Assembly (NCBI RefSeq): GCF_004795055.1
Contig: NZ_SSBJ01000018.1
Span: 1 to 64,000, forward strand
Reading direction: 5' to 3'
DNA: 64,000 nucleotides
Source: Streptomyces sp. A1136
Lineage (GTDB): Bacteria; Actinomycetota; Actinomycetes; Streptomycetales; Streptomycetaceae
Shown here: one piece after another, positions 41,509 to 50,592 of the stretch
Position numbering within the stretch: the stretch's first letter is position 1
Layout of the letters: each line of letters starts with the position of its first letter
Made by a program: the position numbers and the translations under genes
The notes under the pieces: generated by a model
The model's input: the letters and a program-made list of their open reading frames with translations, nothing else
Database searches by the model: none
What the model was told of the DNA's origin: nothing

Positions 41509-44421
41509 TCATGGCCGCCGGACCAGGCCCGTGTCCGGGTGATAGCGCAGACGTTCGAGGCGCGGGTCGACCGGCTGGCCGTCGGGGCGCATCAGCAGGA
41601 TGGGGCGGCCCGCGAGTGCGCCGGCGTTGGGGATGCTCCAGGTCGTGGGGTCGGGCAGTGGGTTGCGTCCTGTGAACCAGTGGGTGGGGGCCGGGATGGT
41701 GTTGCGGTGGATCTCCAGGCGCTGGCGTCGGTGGGGCTCGGTGTGGCGGATTGGGTGATATGCGGTGAGGTCGGCTGGCTCCGGATCGGTGGGCTGCCAG
41801 GCGACGTTGCCGGTGTCGTCGTGCTGGTAGAGGGCGATGAGGTCGGTTGACGGCGTGCCGAGGCGTGAGCGGGCGAAGGTCTCGTCGAGGGGGCCGGAGG
41901 CGAGTTGCGCCACGGTGGTGGGGTTGCCTTCCTCGTCGTAGGGCCACAGGGCGCGGTGGCCTGCGTGGGTGGCTTCTTCCTGGAGGCGGCGGATCCATTG
42001 GGGGTGGAGTTCGGCGAGGAGTTGGTGGATGGGGTGGTCGCCGGCGGGAGGATGGTCGGCGTAGACGGTGTCGAGGAGCGGCTGGGTTTCGTGGGGGTGG
42101 TGGAGGGTGAGGGGCGCGTGGGTGGGTGCGCGGTCGGTGAGGGCGTGCCAGGTGGCGGCCAGGATGTAGGGGTCGTAGACGGCGTGGGGTGTGGGTGGCG
42201 GGAGTTGAGGCAGCCCGTCGGGGCGGGGGGTCCACAGGACATGGGTGAGGGGGGTGCCATGGTGCAGGTGGGGCCTGTTGATCGTGTGGCGCCATTGGCG
42301 GCCTCGTCGCTGCAGGAGGAGGTCGAGGGGGGCGAGGTCGGTGTAGAGGTGGTCGGTGTCGTAGTCGAGGCTCTGCTCCAGGACTTGCGTTCCGATGAGC
42401 AGGAGGCGGTGCGGGCGGTGGGGGTTGGGTTGTTCGGTGCGGAGTTCGGGGTCGGGGTGGGGTCCGAGCCGGGTTTCGATGTGGTGCTGGTGGTGGGAGC
42501 GGTGGCGTTCTTGGTAGCGGGCGTGCAGGAGCTGGATTTCTTCGGGCTTCCAGCCGTAGTGGCCGGCGATGTCGCGCAGGGCGCGGTGGAGGTCTTCGGC
42601 GCGGGTGACGGAGTTGCGGATCACGGTGGTGATGCCGTGGGGGTGGCGGCTGAGGAGGTGGTGGGCGAGTTCGTTCGGGCCGGGGTCGGGCAGCAGTTTG
42701 ATGCGGGTGCGGTAGCGGGTGTGGCGTGAGCGGGCTGGGGTGTGGGTGCGGCGGTGGCCCTTGCTGTCGACGATGGTGATCGGGCCGGTGGGTGGGGTGT
42801 CGGCGGGGTTGGTGTTGTGGCCGCGGCGCCAGGCGTTGACGAGGTCGCTTCGGATCGTGGCGGGCAGGGTGGCGGAGAGCACGACGATGCTGGCTCCGGC
42901 GTCGGCGAGCCAGGCGATGGCGGCTGCCAGGAGTCGTTGCTGGTAGAGGTCGTAGGCGTGGGCTTCGTCGATCACGACGGTTTTCCCGGCGAGGGCGTAC
43001 AGGCGCAGGAACCAGTGTTTGCCGTGCTGGGCGGCGAGGATGATCTGGTCGATGGTGCCGACGCCGAAGCAGGAGAGCAGGCCGCGGGTTCGTGCGAGGT
43101 ACCAGTGGTCGAGGATGACAGCCGGGGCGTTGTGGTGGGTGTCGAGGTCGTCGCAGGTGATGTTGGCCGCCATGGTGACCACGCTGTCGGTGAGCGCGAG
43201 GTGGCTGGTGGTGCCGTGGGCGAAGGCGTTGCCGTGGACGAGGGCGAGGTGGGCGCGTTCCCGGTCTCCGAGGACGGTGGCGAGGTAGGCAGCTGTTCGG
43301 TCGGCGACCTGGTCGCCGGCGGCGCGCAGGGGCAGGGCGGTGTAGGAGCCGTGGTAACCGCAGGTGAGGGCGAGGTGGTGGGTGAGGTATTGGGAGGTTT
43401 CGGTCTTCCCGCCGCCGGTGGTGTCTTCGATGATGATGAGGCTCTGGCCGGTGGGCGGGTTGTCGATGATCGTCTGCTGGGTGGGGCGGGGGCGGGGGGT
43501 GTTGGGCATCTGTTCGGCCCAGGTCATGGGGCGGGGGTTCCATCGGTGAAGTCGCAGGGTGGTGATGGCGGCTTCGGCCTGGTCCTGGCTGGCCTGCCAC
43601 CAGGCGCTGGTGTCGGTTCCGGCGGTGTCGGGGGTGCGGTAGGTGAACAGGTTCTCGTTGGAGGCGATCCAGTCGCTGTGGACGACGAGGCCGGCGAAGA
43701 GCACGGGGATGCAGGGGCGTTCGAGTCGGATCAGGCCGGGCAGGCGCTGCAGATCGACGTCCAGGAGGCGGGCGAGTTCGTCGGCGAGTGCGCGGTGCAT
43801 GGTGTGCCAGAGCGGATCGAGCCGGAGGCTGGCTGCGCGGATCGTCGAGTTGTTGGGGATGTCGCCGTGGTGTCCGCCGAGTAGGGCTGCGATGTCGTGC
43901 AGCGGCAGTTCGTGCGGGATGCGGCCGTCGGTGCCTAGGCAGCGCGGGCAGGGGCAGCCGAGCAGGGCTGGCAGGTAGCGGGCGGTGACGTGGGCGTGCG
44001 GGCGCGGGTCGGGCCGAGGTCCGCTGAGGGGCAGGCCGGCGCGGGCTGCGGCCTGGGCCCAGTGCTGTCCGGCTTCGGCGAGTTCGGTGTCTCGGGTTCG
44101 CAGGGCAGCGAAGAGCATCTGGAAGGCGGCAGTGGCCTTGCCGGGCATGTCGTGCAGGGCGGCCAGGAGCATCAGGACGCGGCGTGCCGTGGCCAGGTTG
44201 CCGGCGCCGAAGGCGTCGGCGAGGCGGGCTCGTGCGGGGGCAGAGAGGTGGTGGTCGATGAGCGCGCCGCAGACAGCGGCGGTGTCGAGGCAGTGGGCGA
44301 GGAGGCTGTTCCAGGCGGGGCCGCCTCGTTTCCGGCTGAGGCCGTGGAGGTCGGTTTTGGCCCATAGCCACAGCCACATCGGGAGCAGCGGCTGAACGGG
44401 GGATTGCCGCGCGTCGCTCAC
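41509..44421 (-). CDS. cas3: CRISPR-associated helicase/nuclease Cas3
   Basis: A 970-residue Cas3, recruited by Cascade to cut and unwind foreign DNA. The HD nuclease domain shows LLAHCLDTAAV and LMLLAALHDMPGKA near the N-terminus; the SF2 helicase has Walker A TTGGGKTETSQ, DEAH in VVIDEAHAYD, SATLP (motif III) and a C-terminal QRRGRQWR (motif VI). I chose the GTG at 44421, with AGGGGAA upstream; an ATG at 44505 is in frame but would overlap the start of cse1 on the other strand. It is transcribed divergently from the Cascade genes, with 64 bases between. Confidence 0.92.
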   Translation of the reverse strand: MSDARQSPVQPLLPMWLWLWAKTDLHGLSRKRGGPAWNSLLAHCLDTAAVCGALIDHHLSAPARARLADAFGAGNLATARRVLMLLAALHDMPGKATAAFQMLFAALRTRDTELAEAGQHWAQAAARAGLPLSGPRPDPRPHAHVTARYLPALLGCPCPRCLGTDGRIPHELPLHDIAALLGGHHGDIPNNSTIRAASLRLDPLWHTMHRALADELARLLDVDLQRLPGLIRLERPCIPVLFAGLVVHSDWIASNENLFTYRTPDTAGTDTSAWWQASQDQAEAAITTLRLHRWNPRPMTWAEQMPNTPRPRPTQQTIIDNPPTGQSLIIIEDTTGGGKTETSQYLTHHLALTCGYHGSYTALPLRAAGDQVADRTAAYLATVLGDRERAHLALVHGNAFAHGTTSHLALTDSVVTMAANITCDDLDTHHNAPAVILDHWYLARTRGLLSCFGVGTIDQIILAAQHGKHWFLRLYALAGKTVVIDEAHAYDLYQQRLLAAAIAWLADAGASIVVLSATLPATIRSDLVNAWRRGHNTNPADTPPTGPITIVDSKGHRRTHTPARSRHTRYRTRIKLLPDPGPNELAHHLLSRHPHGITTVIRNSVTRAEDLHRALRDIAGHYGWKPEEIQLLHARYQERHRSHHQHHIETRLGPHPDPELRTEQPNPHRPHRLLLIGTQVLEQSLDYDTDHLYTDLAPLDLLLQRRGRQWRHTINRPHLHHGTPLTHVLWTPRPDGLPQLPPPTPHAVYDPYILAATWHALTDRAPTHAPLTLHHPHETQPLLDTVYADHPPAGDHPIHQLLAELHPQWIRRLQEEATHAGHRALWPYDEEGNPTTVAQLASGPLDETFARSRLGTPSTDLIALYQHDDTGNVAWQPTDPEPADLTAYHPIRHTEPHRRQRLEIHRNTIPAPTHWFTGRNPLPDPTTWSIPNAGALAGRPILLMRPDGQPVDPRLERLRYHPDTGLVRRP

Positions 44422-44485
44422 CAGTTCCCCTGTGTCCAGCCCGCCAAGCTGTGCCCCATCTCCCAGAGAAGGGGTGCAAATCTCC

Positions 44486-46621
44486 GTGACGTCAATTTTG
44501 GCCATAAGCGTCCCGTCTGAGCGCATTACGTACGACCTGCGGGACAAAGTGTGTATCCCGGCACTGACAATCCGCGCTGACCAGGACAAACGCTTCCGAT
44601 TGCTGACGTTGTTGGAAGCCTTCGAGCAGTCCGAGGACATCGCGCTGGCGCACCGCAGTCCGGGAGCGCTGATCGCCTTCCACGACTTCCTCTTGGCTCT
44701 CATGTACGGGGTCGGCGCTTTTCCCCGTACCGAGAGGGAGTGGCGGGAGTGGGTGGAGGACCGCCGTCCGCTGGACGAGGTCGCCAAGGCGCTGTCGGGA
44801 AGCGAGTTCGACGGCCGGCTCGACCTGTTCCATCCCGAGCGTCCGCTCGGGCAGAACGCTGACCTGCTGCCCTTCCTGCCACGGCACGGCTATGGGCCCG
44901 CGCAGCTCGACATCGAACGGGCCGGGCACAGCGCGCAGCTCGCCGAGCACGTCCACCTGCACCACGAGCGCCGGCCCCCGGTCCACGAAGCGTTCGCAGC
45001 GATGCTGGTCCTGCACGGGTACGACACCGGCGGCCGGATGATGGCGCAGAACGAGTGGCTGGGGAGGGCGTTCACCTACGGGGCGGTGGCCCGCAACGCG
45101 ATGCGGGTGCGGAACCTGGCCATGGGACACAGTCTGGCGGACACCCTGCGGTTGAACATCACGCCGGTGGGCCGGTCGGCCGCTGGAAGGATCAACCTTT
45201 CCTGGAGTGACCCGCGACCGGACCGGCGGGTGTTCACCGGCCCGGCTTCGTGCCGGGCCCGGCCGGTGGACGGGCCGGCGGACCTGCACAGCTGGCTGGG
45301 CCGCTCGGTGGCGCTGGCTCCGGCCCGGCGGCCCGATGGCGAGGTCGTCGTCGACCGGGTCCTGGTCGGCAGCGGCGAGCTGATGACCCCTCTGCCACCA
45401 CAACTGCTACAGGACGCGGTCCTGGTGGCGGGCCGACCGCAGCAGGCTCGTCTAGACCGGGCCCTTTGGCGTACGTCACCTGCCTTGTACGCAGGCGCCG
45501 ACCCGGACAACGCGAAGGGCTCCGACCTGTTCTCCCGGCTGGAGGGTCTTGGCCGGCGGGTGGAGATCTTGTCGGTCGGACTGCTCACCGAGAAGAGCAG
45601 CTTCCGCGGCTGGGTGAGTGAGACATTCCCCTTCGTCGGCGCACTGCGCGAGGAGCTGTACCTGGCGGCTACGGAGGGCGCGCAATGGTGTGAGAAGGCC
45701 GAGCGTGCCGCTGCCAGCGCAGCAGCGGTGGCCCGGGATGCGGCATTCCCCCGGGCAAGGCCCGATGAACGCAAGCAGCTCTTGGCGCGTCTGCTGTCCG
45801 CTCCCCAGCTGTGGGCCCGCTACGAGGAGCACTTCCACCGCCTCTTGGACGACGTAGCCTCCGGCGGCTGCGAGCAGACGGCTCGGGCCCGCTTCGCGGT
45901 CGACCTGGTCGCAACGACCCGCACCTCGATGCGGGAATCCCTGAGCTGCCTGCCCGAATCAGGCGCCGGGTTCCAGGCCCGACTACAGGCCCTCGCCCGG
46001 CTGGATGCCGCGCTGTCCAACCCCCGTACGTTCCCAGCCGAGTTCCTGGAGGCCACCGTGCCCACCGCCATCAGCGTGTCACCGGCCCAGGCCACGACGG
46101 ACAGCCGTGCTCTGGCCGGCTGGCTGGCGGGGCTGGTCACCTCACGCAACCACACCCTGCTCAAGGCCCTGACGGTCCCTGAACATCACCACGCGACGGA
46201 GGCGCAGTCCTTGGCCTGCCGTTTCGCGGGGACAGACGAGATCAAGGCAGCGCATCTGCTCACCGCCAGGCTCTTCGCCCGCTACCACCGAGCCGTCCCC
46301 ACCACGGACCCGGTGCGGGTATTCGGCGCCGGCGACCTGGGAGCAGCGTGCCGGCGGATCGGCGCAGGCCGTGAGCGGGGGGCCCGCGACCCCGGTGTCG
46401 AGCGGCTCTTCCGGCTGCTCGTGATGACCAACCAGAAGGTCGAGGAGACCCATCTGTTCCGGACGGTGGACCGGCTGCGCGCCGTGAACGCCGTGCCGCC
46501 CCACTGGGCAACGCTCGCCGACGACCTTTCCACCTGGTCCAGCGGCGGCCGGGTCCGTGAGCGGTGGGGGGAGAGCTTCTACACCCCCGGCGCCCGAATC
46601 CGCCGGGCCGCCGCCCGCTGA
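44486..46621 (+). CDS. Cse1-Cse2 (Cas8e-Cas11) fusion of Cascade
   Basis: A 711-residue protein. Residues 1 to about 520 match the large Cascade subunit Cse1/CasA (start DLRDKVCIPALTI, then FHPERPLGQNADLLPFLP and NAMRVRNLAMGHSLADTLRL). From about 530 on, the protein reads like the small subunit Cse2/CasB: a helical domain ending in LADDLSTWSSGG then RVRERWGESFYTPG, like the WARDFYR-type end of Cse2. No separate cse2 gene lies between it and cas7, so the fusion supplies both. Start: GTG 44486, with AGAAGGGG about 12 bases upstream. I believe similar fusions have been noted in actinomycetes, but I cannot verify this here. Confidence 0.85.
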   Translation: MTSILAISVPSERITYDLRDKVCIPALTIRADQDKRFRLLTLLEAFEQSEDIALAHRSPGALIAFHDFLLALMYGVGAFPRTEREWREWVEDRRPLDEVAKALSGSEFDGRLDLFHPERPLGQNADLLPFLPRHGYGPAQLDIERAGHSAQLAEHVHLHHERRPPVHEAFAAMLVLHGYDTGGRMMAQNEWLGRAFTYGAVARNAMRVRNLAMGHSLADTLRLNITPVGRSAAGRINLSWSDPRPDRRVFTGPASCRARPVDGPADLHSWLGRSVALAPARRPDGEVVVDRVLVGSGELMTPLPPQLLQDAVLVAGRPQQARLDRALWRTSPALYAGADPDNAKGSDLFSRLEGLGRRVEILSVGLLTEKSSFRGWVSETFPFVGALREELYLAATEGAQWCEKAERAAASAAAVARDAAFPRARPDERKQLLARLLSAPQLWARYEEHFHRLLDDVASGGCEQTARARFAVDLVATTRTSMRESLSCLPESGAGFQARLQALARLDAALSNPRTFPAEFLEATVPTAISVSPAQATTDSRALAGWLAGLVTSRNHTLLKALTVPEHHHATEAQSLACRFAGTDEIKAAHLLTARLFARYHRAVPTTDPVRVFGAGDLGAACRRIGAGRERGARDPGVERLFRLLVMTNQKVEETHLFRTVDRLRAVNAVPPHWATLADDLSTWSSGGRVRERWGESFYTPGARIRRAAAR

Positions 46622-46688
46622 CCCCCAACCCTGATCGCCCTCAACGAGCCGAAGCACTCGTAACCCCTCTACGTGAAGGAGCTGCCTT

Positions 46689-48149
46689 ATGACCATCGAC
46701 GCCGCCACGCGGTACCTCAGCCTCCACTCCCTCACCACCTTCAGCCACGTGCTGCTCGTACGAGACGACGCGGGAGAACCAAAGACATCCGAACACGGGG
46801 ATGCCCTGCGCACCACTATCAGCCCCCAAAGCAAGCGTCGCGCCAAGCGCATGCACAGCCGCGACGAGGCCAACCTCGGCACCGGCCCCCTGGCCACACA
46901 CGCCTGGGGCGTCCGCACACGGGAATGGGCACTGCGAGTCGCCGAGGCGCTGCGCGACGAGCACGGCTGGGAGCCGCAAGCTGCGCTGGAGACTGCTCGG
47001 GCCGCGCTTCGGGGCATCGGCCTGAACTTCGGTTCCACCCCCAACACCGCCTTTCTAACCAAGGTGATGGTCTTCGCCCCCGAGAAGACCGGCTCGACGC
47101 TGGCCCAGATCATCCACGAGGACCGGACTGAGCTGGAGGCATGGGCCACGATGGTGGCCGACGCCGCAGCAGTGGCGGCGAAGGCCAAGAGCAAGGGCAA
47201 GGGCAAGAAAAAGGGCAAGGTCGAGAGCACAGCTGCGGCCGACACAGGTACCGAGGACGCGGAAGCCTACGGGGCGGAGACCGGGGGCGAAGCCGCAGCA
47301 CTGGAGGAGAAGGCGCCGCCGATGCCGGCCCGGATCAAGGCGCGACTGATCACCGGGCTGGCTCCGGCGGACGCCATCGACATCGCCCTGTATGGGCGGT
47401 TCCTCGCCGAGGTCGCCGGTGCCGGCAACGTCGACGGCGCAATCCAGACCACGACGTCATTCAGCGTGGAACCGGCCTCGATCGTGCGGGACTTCTTCAG
47501 CGCCGCGGACGACTTCAAGATTGCCCGCCAGCGAGTGGGGACCGACTTCACCGGCGCCCTCGCACGCCTGAACGCCGCAGCTCCCTTCGATGCGGCAGAC
47601 CCGAAGGAGCCAGAGGGATACACGCTCGATGAACGCGGCGCGGGTATGACCGGGCACCAGAACTTCTTCAACGGCACCTTCTACGCTCACAGCGTCCTCG
47701 ACCGCGTCCAACTGCGCCGCAACCTCGCCAACGGCGGCATGAACCCCCAAAAGGTCGAGCGCGCCGCACGGGATGCCGAGCTGGCCTTCGTCAACGCCTT
47801 CGTCAACGCCGTGCCCAGCGCGAAAAAGAACACGACCGCCGCCCCCGGCACACTGCCCAAGCTGGTCCTGGCCCACGCCGGCCCCCGGCCGTACAACTAC
47901 GCCGCGGTGTTCGAGAAGGCCATCCACCGCCACGAGGGCGTCCCGAGCCTGATCGCCGCCAAACGGCTCCTGAAGCACCACGCCATGATCACCAAGAAGC
48001 AGCGCGTCGACCCCGGCGCCGTCCTCAGCTACGACATCGCCACCATCGAGTACCTCGACACCTTGCGCGACGCCGGAAACCTCGGGCCCACCGAAGTCGA
48101 CCACCCGGCCGAGCTGAGCCCGTACTGCCCCGCCGGACAGCCCGCATGA
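46689..48149 (+). CDS. cas7e: Cascade backbone protein Cas7e
   Basis: A 486-residue Cas7e/CasC, which polymerises along the crRNA. N-terminus (YLSLHSLTTFSHVLLVRDDA) and TTISPQSKRRAKR, SAADDFKIARQRVGTDFTGA and HQNFFNGTFYAHSV are family-typical. It is about 120 residues longer than the E. coli protein, with a Lys-rich insert at 164-180 (AKAKSKGKGKKKGK) and an Ala/Glu-rich stretch to about 215, in a region predicted to be a loop. GAAGGAG lies seven bases before the ATG. It overlaps cas5 by four bases. Confidence 0.93.
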   Translation: MTIDAATRYLSLHSLTTFSHVLLVRDDAGEPKTSEHGDALRTTISPQSKRRAKRMHSRDEANLGTGPLATHAWGVRTREWALRVAEALRDEHGWEPQAALETARAALRGIGLNFGSTPNTAFLTKVMVFAPEKTGSTLAQIIHEDRTELEAWATMVADAAAVAAKAKSKGKGKKKGKVESTAAADTGTEDAEAYGAETGGEAAALEEKAPPMPARIKARLITGLAPADAIDIALYGRFLAEVAGAGNVDGAIQTTTSFSVEPASIVRDFFSAADDFKIARQRVGTDFTGALARLNAAAPFDAADPKEPEGYTLDERGAGMTGHQNFFNGTFYAHSVLDRVQLRRNLANGGMNPQKVERAARDAELAFVNAFVNAVPSAKKNTTAAPGTLPKLVLAHAGPRPYNYAAVFEKAIHRHEGVPSLIAAKRLLKHHAMITKKQRVDPGAVLSYDIATIEYLDTLRDAGNLGPTEVDHPAELSPYCPAGQPA

Positions 48150-49003
48150 CGCCGGCACCCCACACCCTGCTCATCCGGCTCGAAGCCGTCCTGCAGTCCT
48201 GGGGCATCCGCTCCCCCTACAACGACCGCGACACCCTCAGCCGCCCCACCAAGAGCGGCGTCATCGGCCTCCTCGCTGCTGCCGACGGCCACGACCGCGA
48301 CGAAATCCGCCAGGACGGCGACGACTTCCTTCCCCTGGCCGACCTCGCCGCTCTGCGCTTCGGCGTCCGCGCCGACCGACCAGGCCGCCTCACCTGCGAC
48401 TTCCAGACCAGCGGCGGCGGAAACTATCCCCTGCGCCCGCGAGACATCATCACCGACCCCCTCCGGGCCGACCGCGCCGCCGCAGCCCTCACCGACGACC
48501 ACGGCCCCGCCTTCGGCCATATCACCAGCCCCACCCTCGCAGACTGGTACAGCGCCCCCAAGAACATCGCCCCCCACCCCGACACCCACACCCTGACCGC
48601 CACCAGCAGCAAACGCCACCCGCAGGTCTCCCGGCGCTGGTATCTCGCCGACGCAGCCTTCCTCGCCGCCGTGGAATCCACCGACACCGCACTCCTGCGC
48701 CGCCTCGCCGACCGCCTTCACACCCCCCGCCGGCTGCTGTGGCTCGGCCGCAAGCACTGCGCCCCCACCCAGCCCCTCGCCCACGGCATCCACCCCGGCG
48801 CTCTACATGAGGTCCTCGCCACCACACCGCTACTCCCCCGCTCCCGCCCGGCCCCCACCAGCGCCTGGATCGAGGTCCACGCCGCATCCCCCGGGGCATC
48901 ACCCACCAACGACCAGCCCATCAGCTTCGCCACCCACAGCCGGACCCGCGCACTGCGCTGGGAGAAGCGCCTTTCCCTCATCCCTCCCCAGGAGCCCCGG
49001 TGA
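48146..49003 (+). CDS. cas5e: Cascade protein Cas5e
   Basis: A 285-residue Cas5e/CasD, which caps the 5' handle of the crRNA. Typical features are LLIRLEAVLQSWGIRSP at the start, RPTKSGVIGLLAAADG and LADAAFLAAVE. The start overlaps the cas7 stop (ATGA) and its stop overlaps the cas6e start. Later codons are extremely C-rich, as in the next gene. Confidence 0.93.
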   Translation: MTPAPHTLLIRLEAVLQSWGIRSPYNDRDTLSRPTKSGVIGLLAAADGHDRDEIRQDGDDFLPLADLAALRFGVRADRPGRLTCDFQTSGGGNYPLRPRDIITDPLRADRAAAALTDDHGPAFGHITSPTLADWYSAPKNIAPHPDTHTLTATSSKRHPQVSRRWYLADAAFLAAVESTDTALLRRLADRLHTPRRLLWLGRKHCAPTQPLAHGIHPGALHEVLATTPLLPRSRPAPTSAWIEVHAASPGASPTNDQPISFATHSRTRALRWEKRLSLIPPQEPR

Positions 49004-50151
49004 CCGCCACCGCCCGCGTCGTCGTCCACCACACCCTCGTCGAGCTCGACCTCAACCACCCCCGCACCGCCCGCGTCCTGGCCGACGCCCACGAGCTCCA
49101 CCGCCTGGTCATGAGCATGTTCCGCCACTGGGTCACTGACGGGACGCCCAACGCCCGCGCCCTCATGGGCGTCCTCCACACCAGCGCCGTCGACCTGGCG
49201 CAGCGCACCCTCACCCTCATCGTGCAGTCCCAAGTCCCCCCGGACACCACCGCCATCCCCGGACACATGCTCGCCGCACCCGCGCAGAGCCGTATCGTCA
49301 CCCTCACGGTCAGAGCCGGCCAGCAGTACCTGTTCCGTACCACCATCACCCCTGCCGTCTACGGCCACCACAACGGCCGCCGCACCCGCGACCGGCCCAC
49401 CGACACCTCTCGCACAGCAGCCCTCACCTGGTTCACCCAGCGGCTCCAGCCCAACCCCGCCGTCGATTACGACCGCCATCCCCTCATCGGCGCCGACGCC
49501 CACCCCGAAGACCTCAAGGCGCGCCAGCTGCCCGCCCTCACCGGACACAAGCCAGGCCAGCACGTCATCGTCGCCCGCTCCGAGATCCAGGGCCGCCTCA
49601 CCGTCACCGACCCAGCAGCGTTCGCACGCATCCTCACCCAGGGTCTCGGACGCCAACGCGCTTACGGCTGCGGCCTCGTCCTCGTCCAGCCCCTACCCGC
49701 CCCCCGGCACGCCTCTCCCGCGGAACAGGAGCCATGCCACACCCAGCACTCCGCCCTCCCGGAGCAGAGCACCCAGAAAACCTCCCGCACCACTTCACCC
49801 ACACCGTCGACACCGTCCCCGTCCACTGCGTCCGCCCCGCCGACACCTCTCGCCCCACCTGGGCCATCTACCAGCAGCGGCGCTACCTCGGCACCCTTCA
49901 CCACCATCGTGGCCCCGGCTGGTACCTCCAGCACGCCCGTGAACACCACCACAACCTCGACGACGCCATCCGCGCCCTACGCCGCCCCACCAGCTGGCCA
50001 GAAGCTCGTGCCCGAGCAGCCCAATGGGCACACGACACCCTCAACACCCCAGACATGTGCGTCATCAACATCCAGACCACCGGCCTGCACCACCCCCGAG
50101 CCATCCACATCGCCGTCTGCACCCCAGACAGCGTCCTCCTCAACACCCTGA
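49000..50151 (+). CDS. cas6e: Cas6e crRNA endonuclease with out-of-frame tail
   Basis: A 383-residue frame; the first ~235 residues are Cas6e/CasE, the repeat-cleaving RNase. The active His is in ADAHELHRLVMSMFRHW, and the conserved end is GLGRQRAYGCGLVLVQP. After that the frame has no stop for about 415 bases and becomes a Thr/Ser/Pro-rich tail that is simply the next gene read in another frame. True Cas6e proteins end near residue 235, so either a stop was lost or the tail is tolerated. Start overlaps cas5 by four bases. Confidence 0.85.
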   Translation: MTATARVVVHHTLVELDLNHPRTARVLADAHELHRLVMSMFRHWVTDGTPNARALMGVLHTSAVDLAQRTLTLIVQSQVPPDTTAIPGHMLAAPAQSRIVTLTVRAGQQYLFRTTITPAVYGHHNGRRTRDRPTDTSRTAALTWFTQRLQPNPAVDYDRHPLIGADAHPEDLKARQLPALTGHKPGQHVIVARSEIQGRLTVTDPAAFARILTQGLGRQRAYGCGLVLVQPLPAPRHASPAEQEPCHTQHSALPEQSTQKTSRTTSPTPSTPSPSTASAPPTPLAPPGPSTSSGATSAPFTTIVAPAGTSSTPVNTTTTSTTPSAPYAAPPAGQKLVPEQPNGHTTPSTPQTCASSTSRPPACTTPEPSTSPSAPQTASSSTP

Positions 50152-50522
50152 TCAACCCCCGCCAGCAGATCGAGCCGGCAGCAACGCGTCTTCACCGCCA
50201 CACCCGTTACACCCTGCGCAACGCCCCCGTCTTCGGCGACGTTTGCCCCCTCCTCGCCGACACCCTCCAAGGACGCCGCTGCGTCACCTACAACCTGCCC
50301 TTCACCCGACACGTGCTCCACCATGAGCTCACCCGCCTAAGCCGCCACCGACAGTTCGCCGCCGAATGGGCAGACGCCATGCCGGTCGTCGCCCACTGGA
50401 CCGGCCTCTGGTCAGCCCGACACGGCACCTACCGCAACCAACGCCTCGACGGACCCCACGAAGCAAGATCAAAATGCGAAGCCCTCATTCACAAGCTGAA
50501 CCAGCTGAGCACCACTGGATAG
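49734..50522 (+). CDS. DnaQ-like (DEDD exonuclease fold) protein lacking catalytic acids
   Basis: A 262-residue protein. Residues ~108-260 follow the DnaQ/RNase T fold: MCVINIQTTGLHHPRAIHIA, then LLNTLINPRQQIEPAA, APVFGDVCPLLADTLQGRRC and VTYNLPFTRHVL. In active enzymes the first motif is DxET; here it is NIQT (Asp to Asn, Glu to Gln), and FD of NxxFD is FT, so at least three metal-binding acids are gone. The N-terminal ~100 residues are His-rich and unknown. The ATG is two bases after AGGAG and inside the cas6e frame. It lies where cas1-cas2 normally follow; some type I-E Cas2 proteins carry a DnaQ domain, so it may descend from one or act as a binding protein. Confidence 0.7.
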   Translation: MPHPALRPPGAEHPENLPHHFTHTVDTVPVHCVRPADTSRPTWAIYQQRRYLGTLHHHRGPGWYLQHAREHHHNLDDAIRALRRPTSWPEARARAAQWAHDTLNTPDMCVINIQTTGLHHPRAIHIAVCTPDSVLLNTLINPRQQIEPAATRLHRHTRYTLRNAPVFGDVCPLLADTLQGRRCVTYNLPFTRHVLHHELTRLSRHRQFAAEWADAMPVVAHWTGLWSARHGTYRNQRLDGPHEARSKCEALIHKLNQLSTTG

Positions 50523-50592
50523 CAATGTCCCGGCCCTCCCACAAGTGTCCAAAAAGCAGGTAGCCGCCGTGCAACATCGCAGGTCGCCCAGG

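Noticed and set aside
41390..44479. A 1029-codon minus-strand frame over cas3
   Set aside because: Runs in another frame of cas3 and is Arg/Pro/His-rich without motifs, whereas the cas3 frame has all helicase motifs.
44503..44505. Upstream ATG as the cas3 start
   Set aside because: It would overlap the start of the divergent cse1 gene and leave no promoter; the GTG at 44421 has a good ribosome site.
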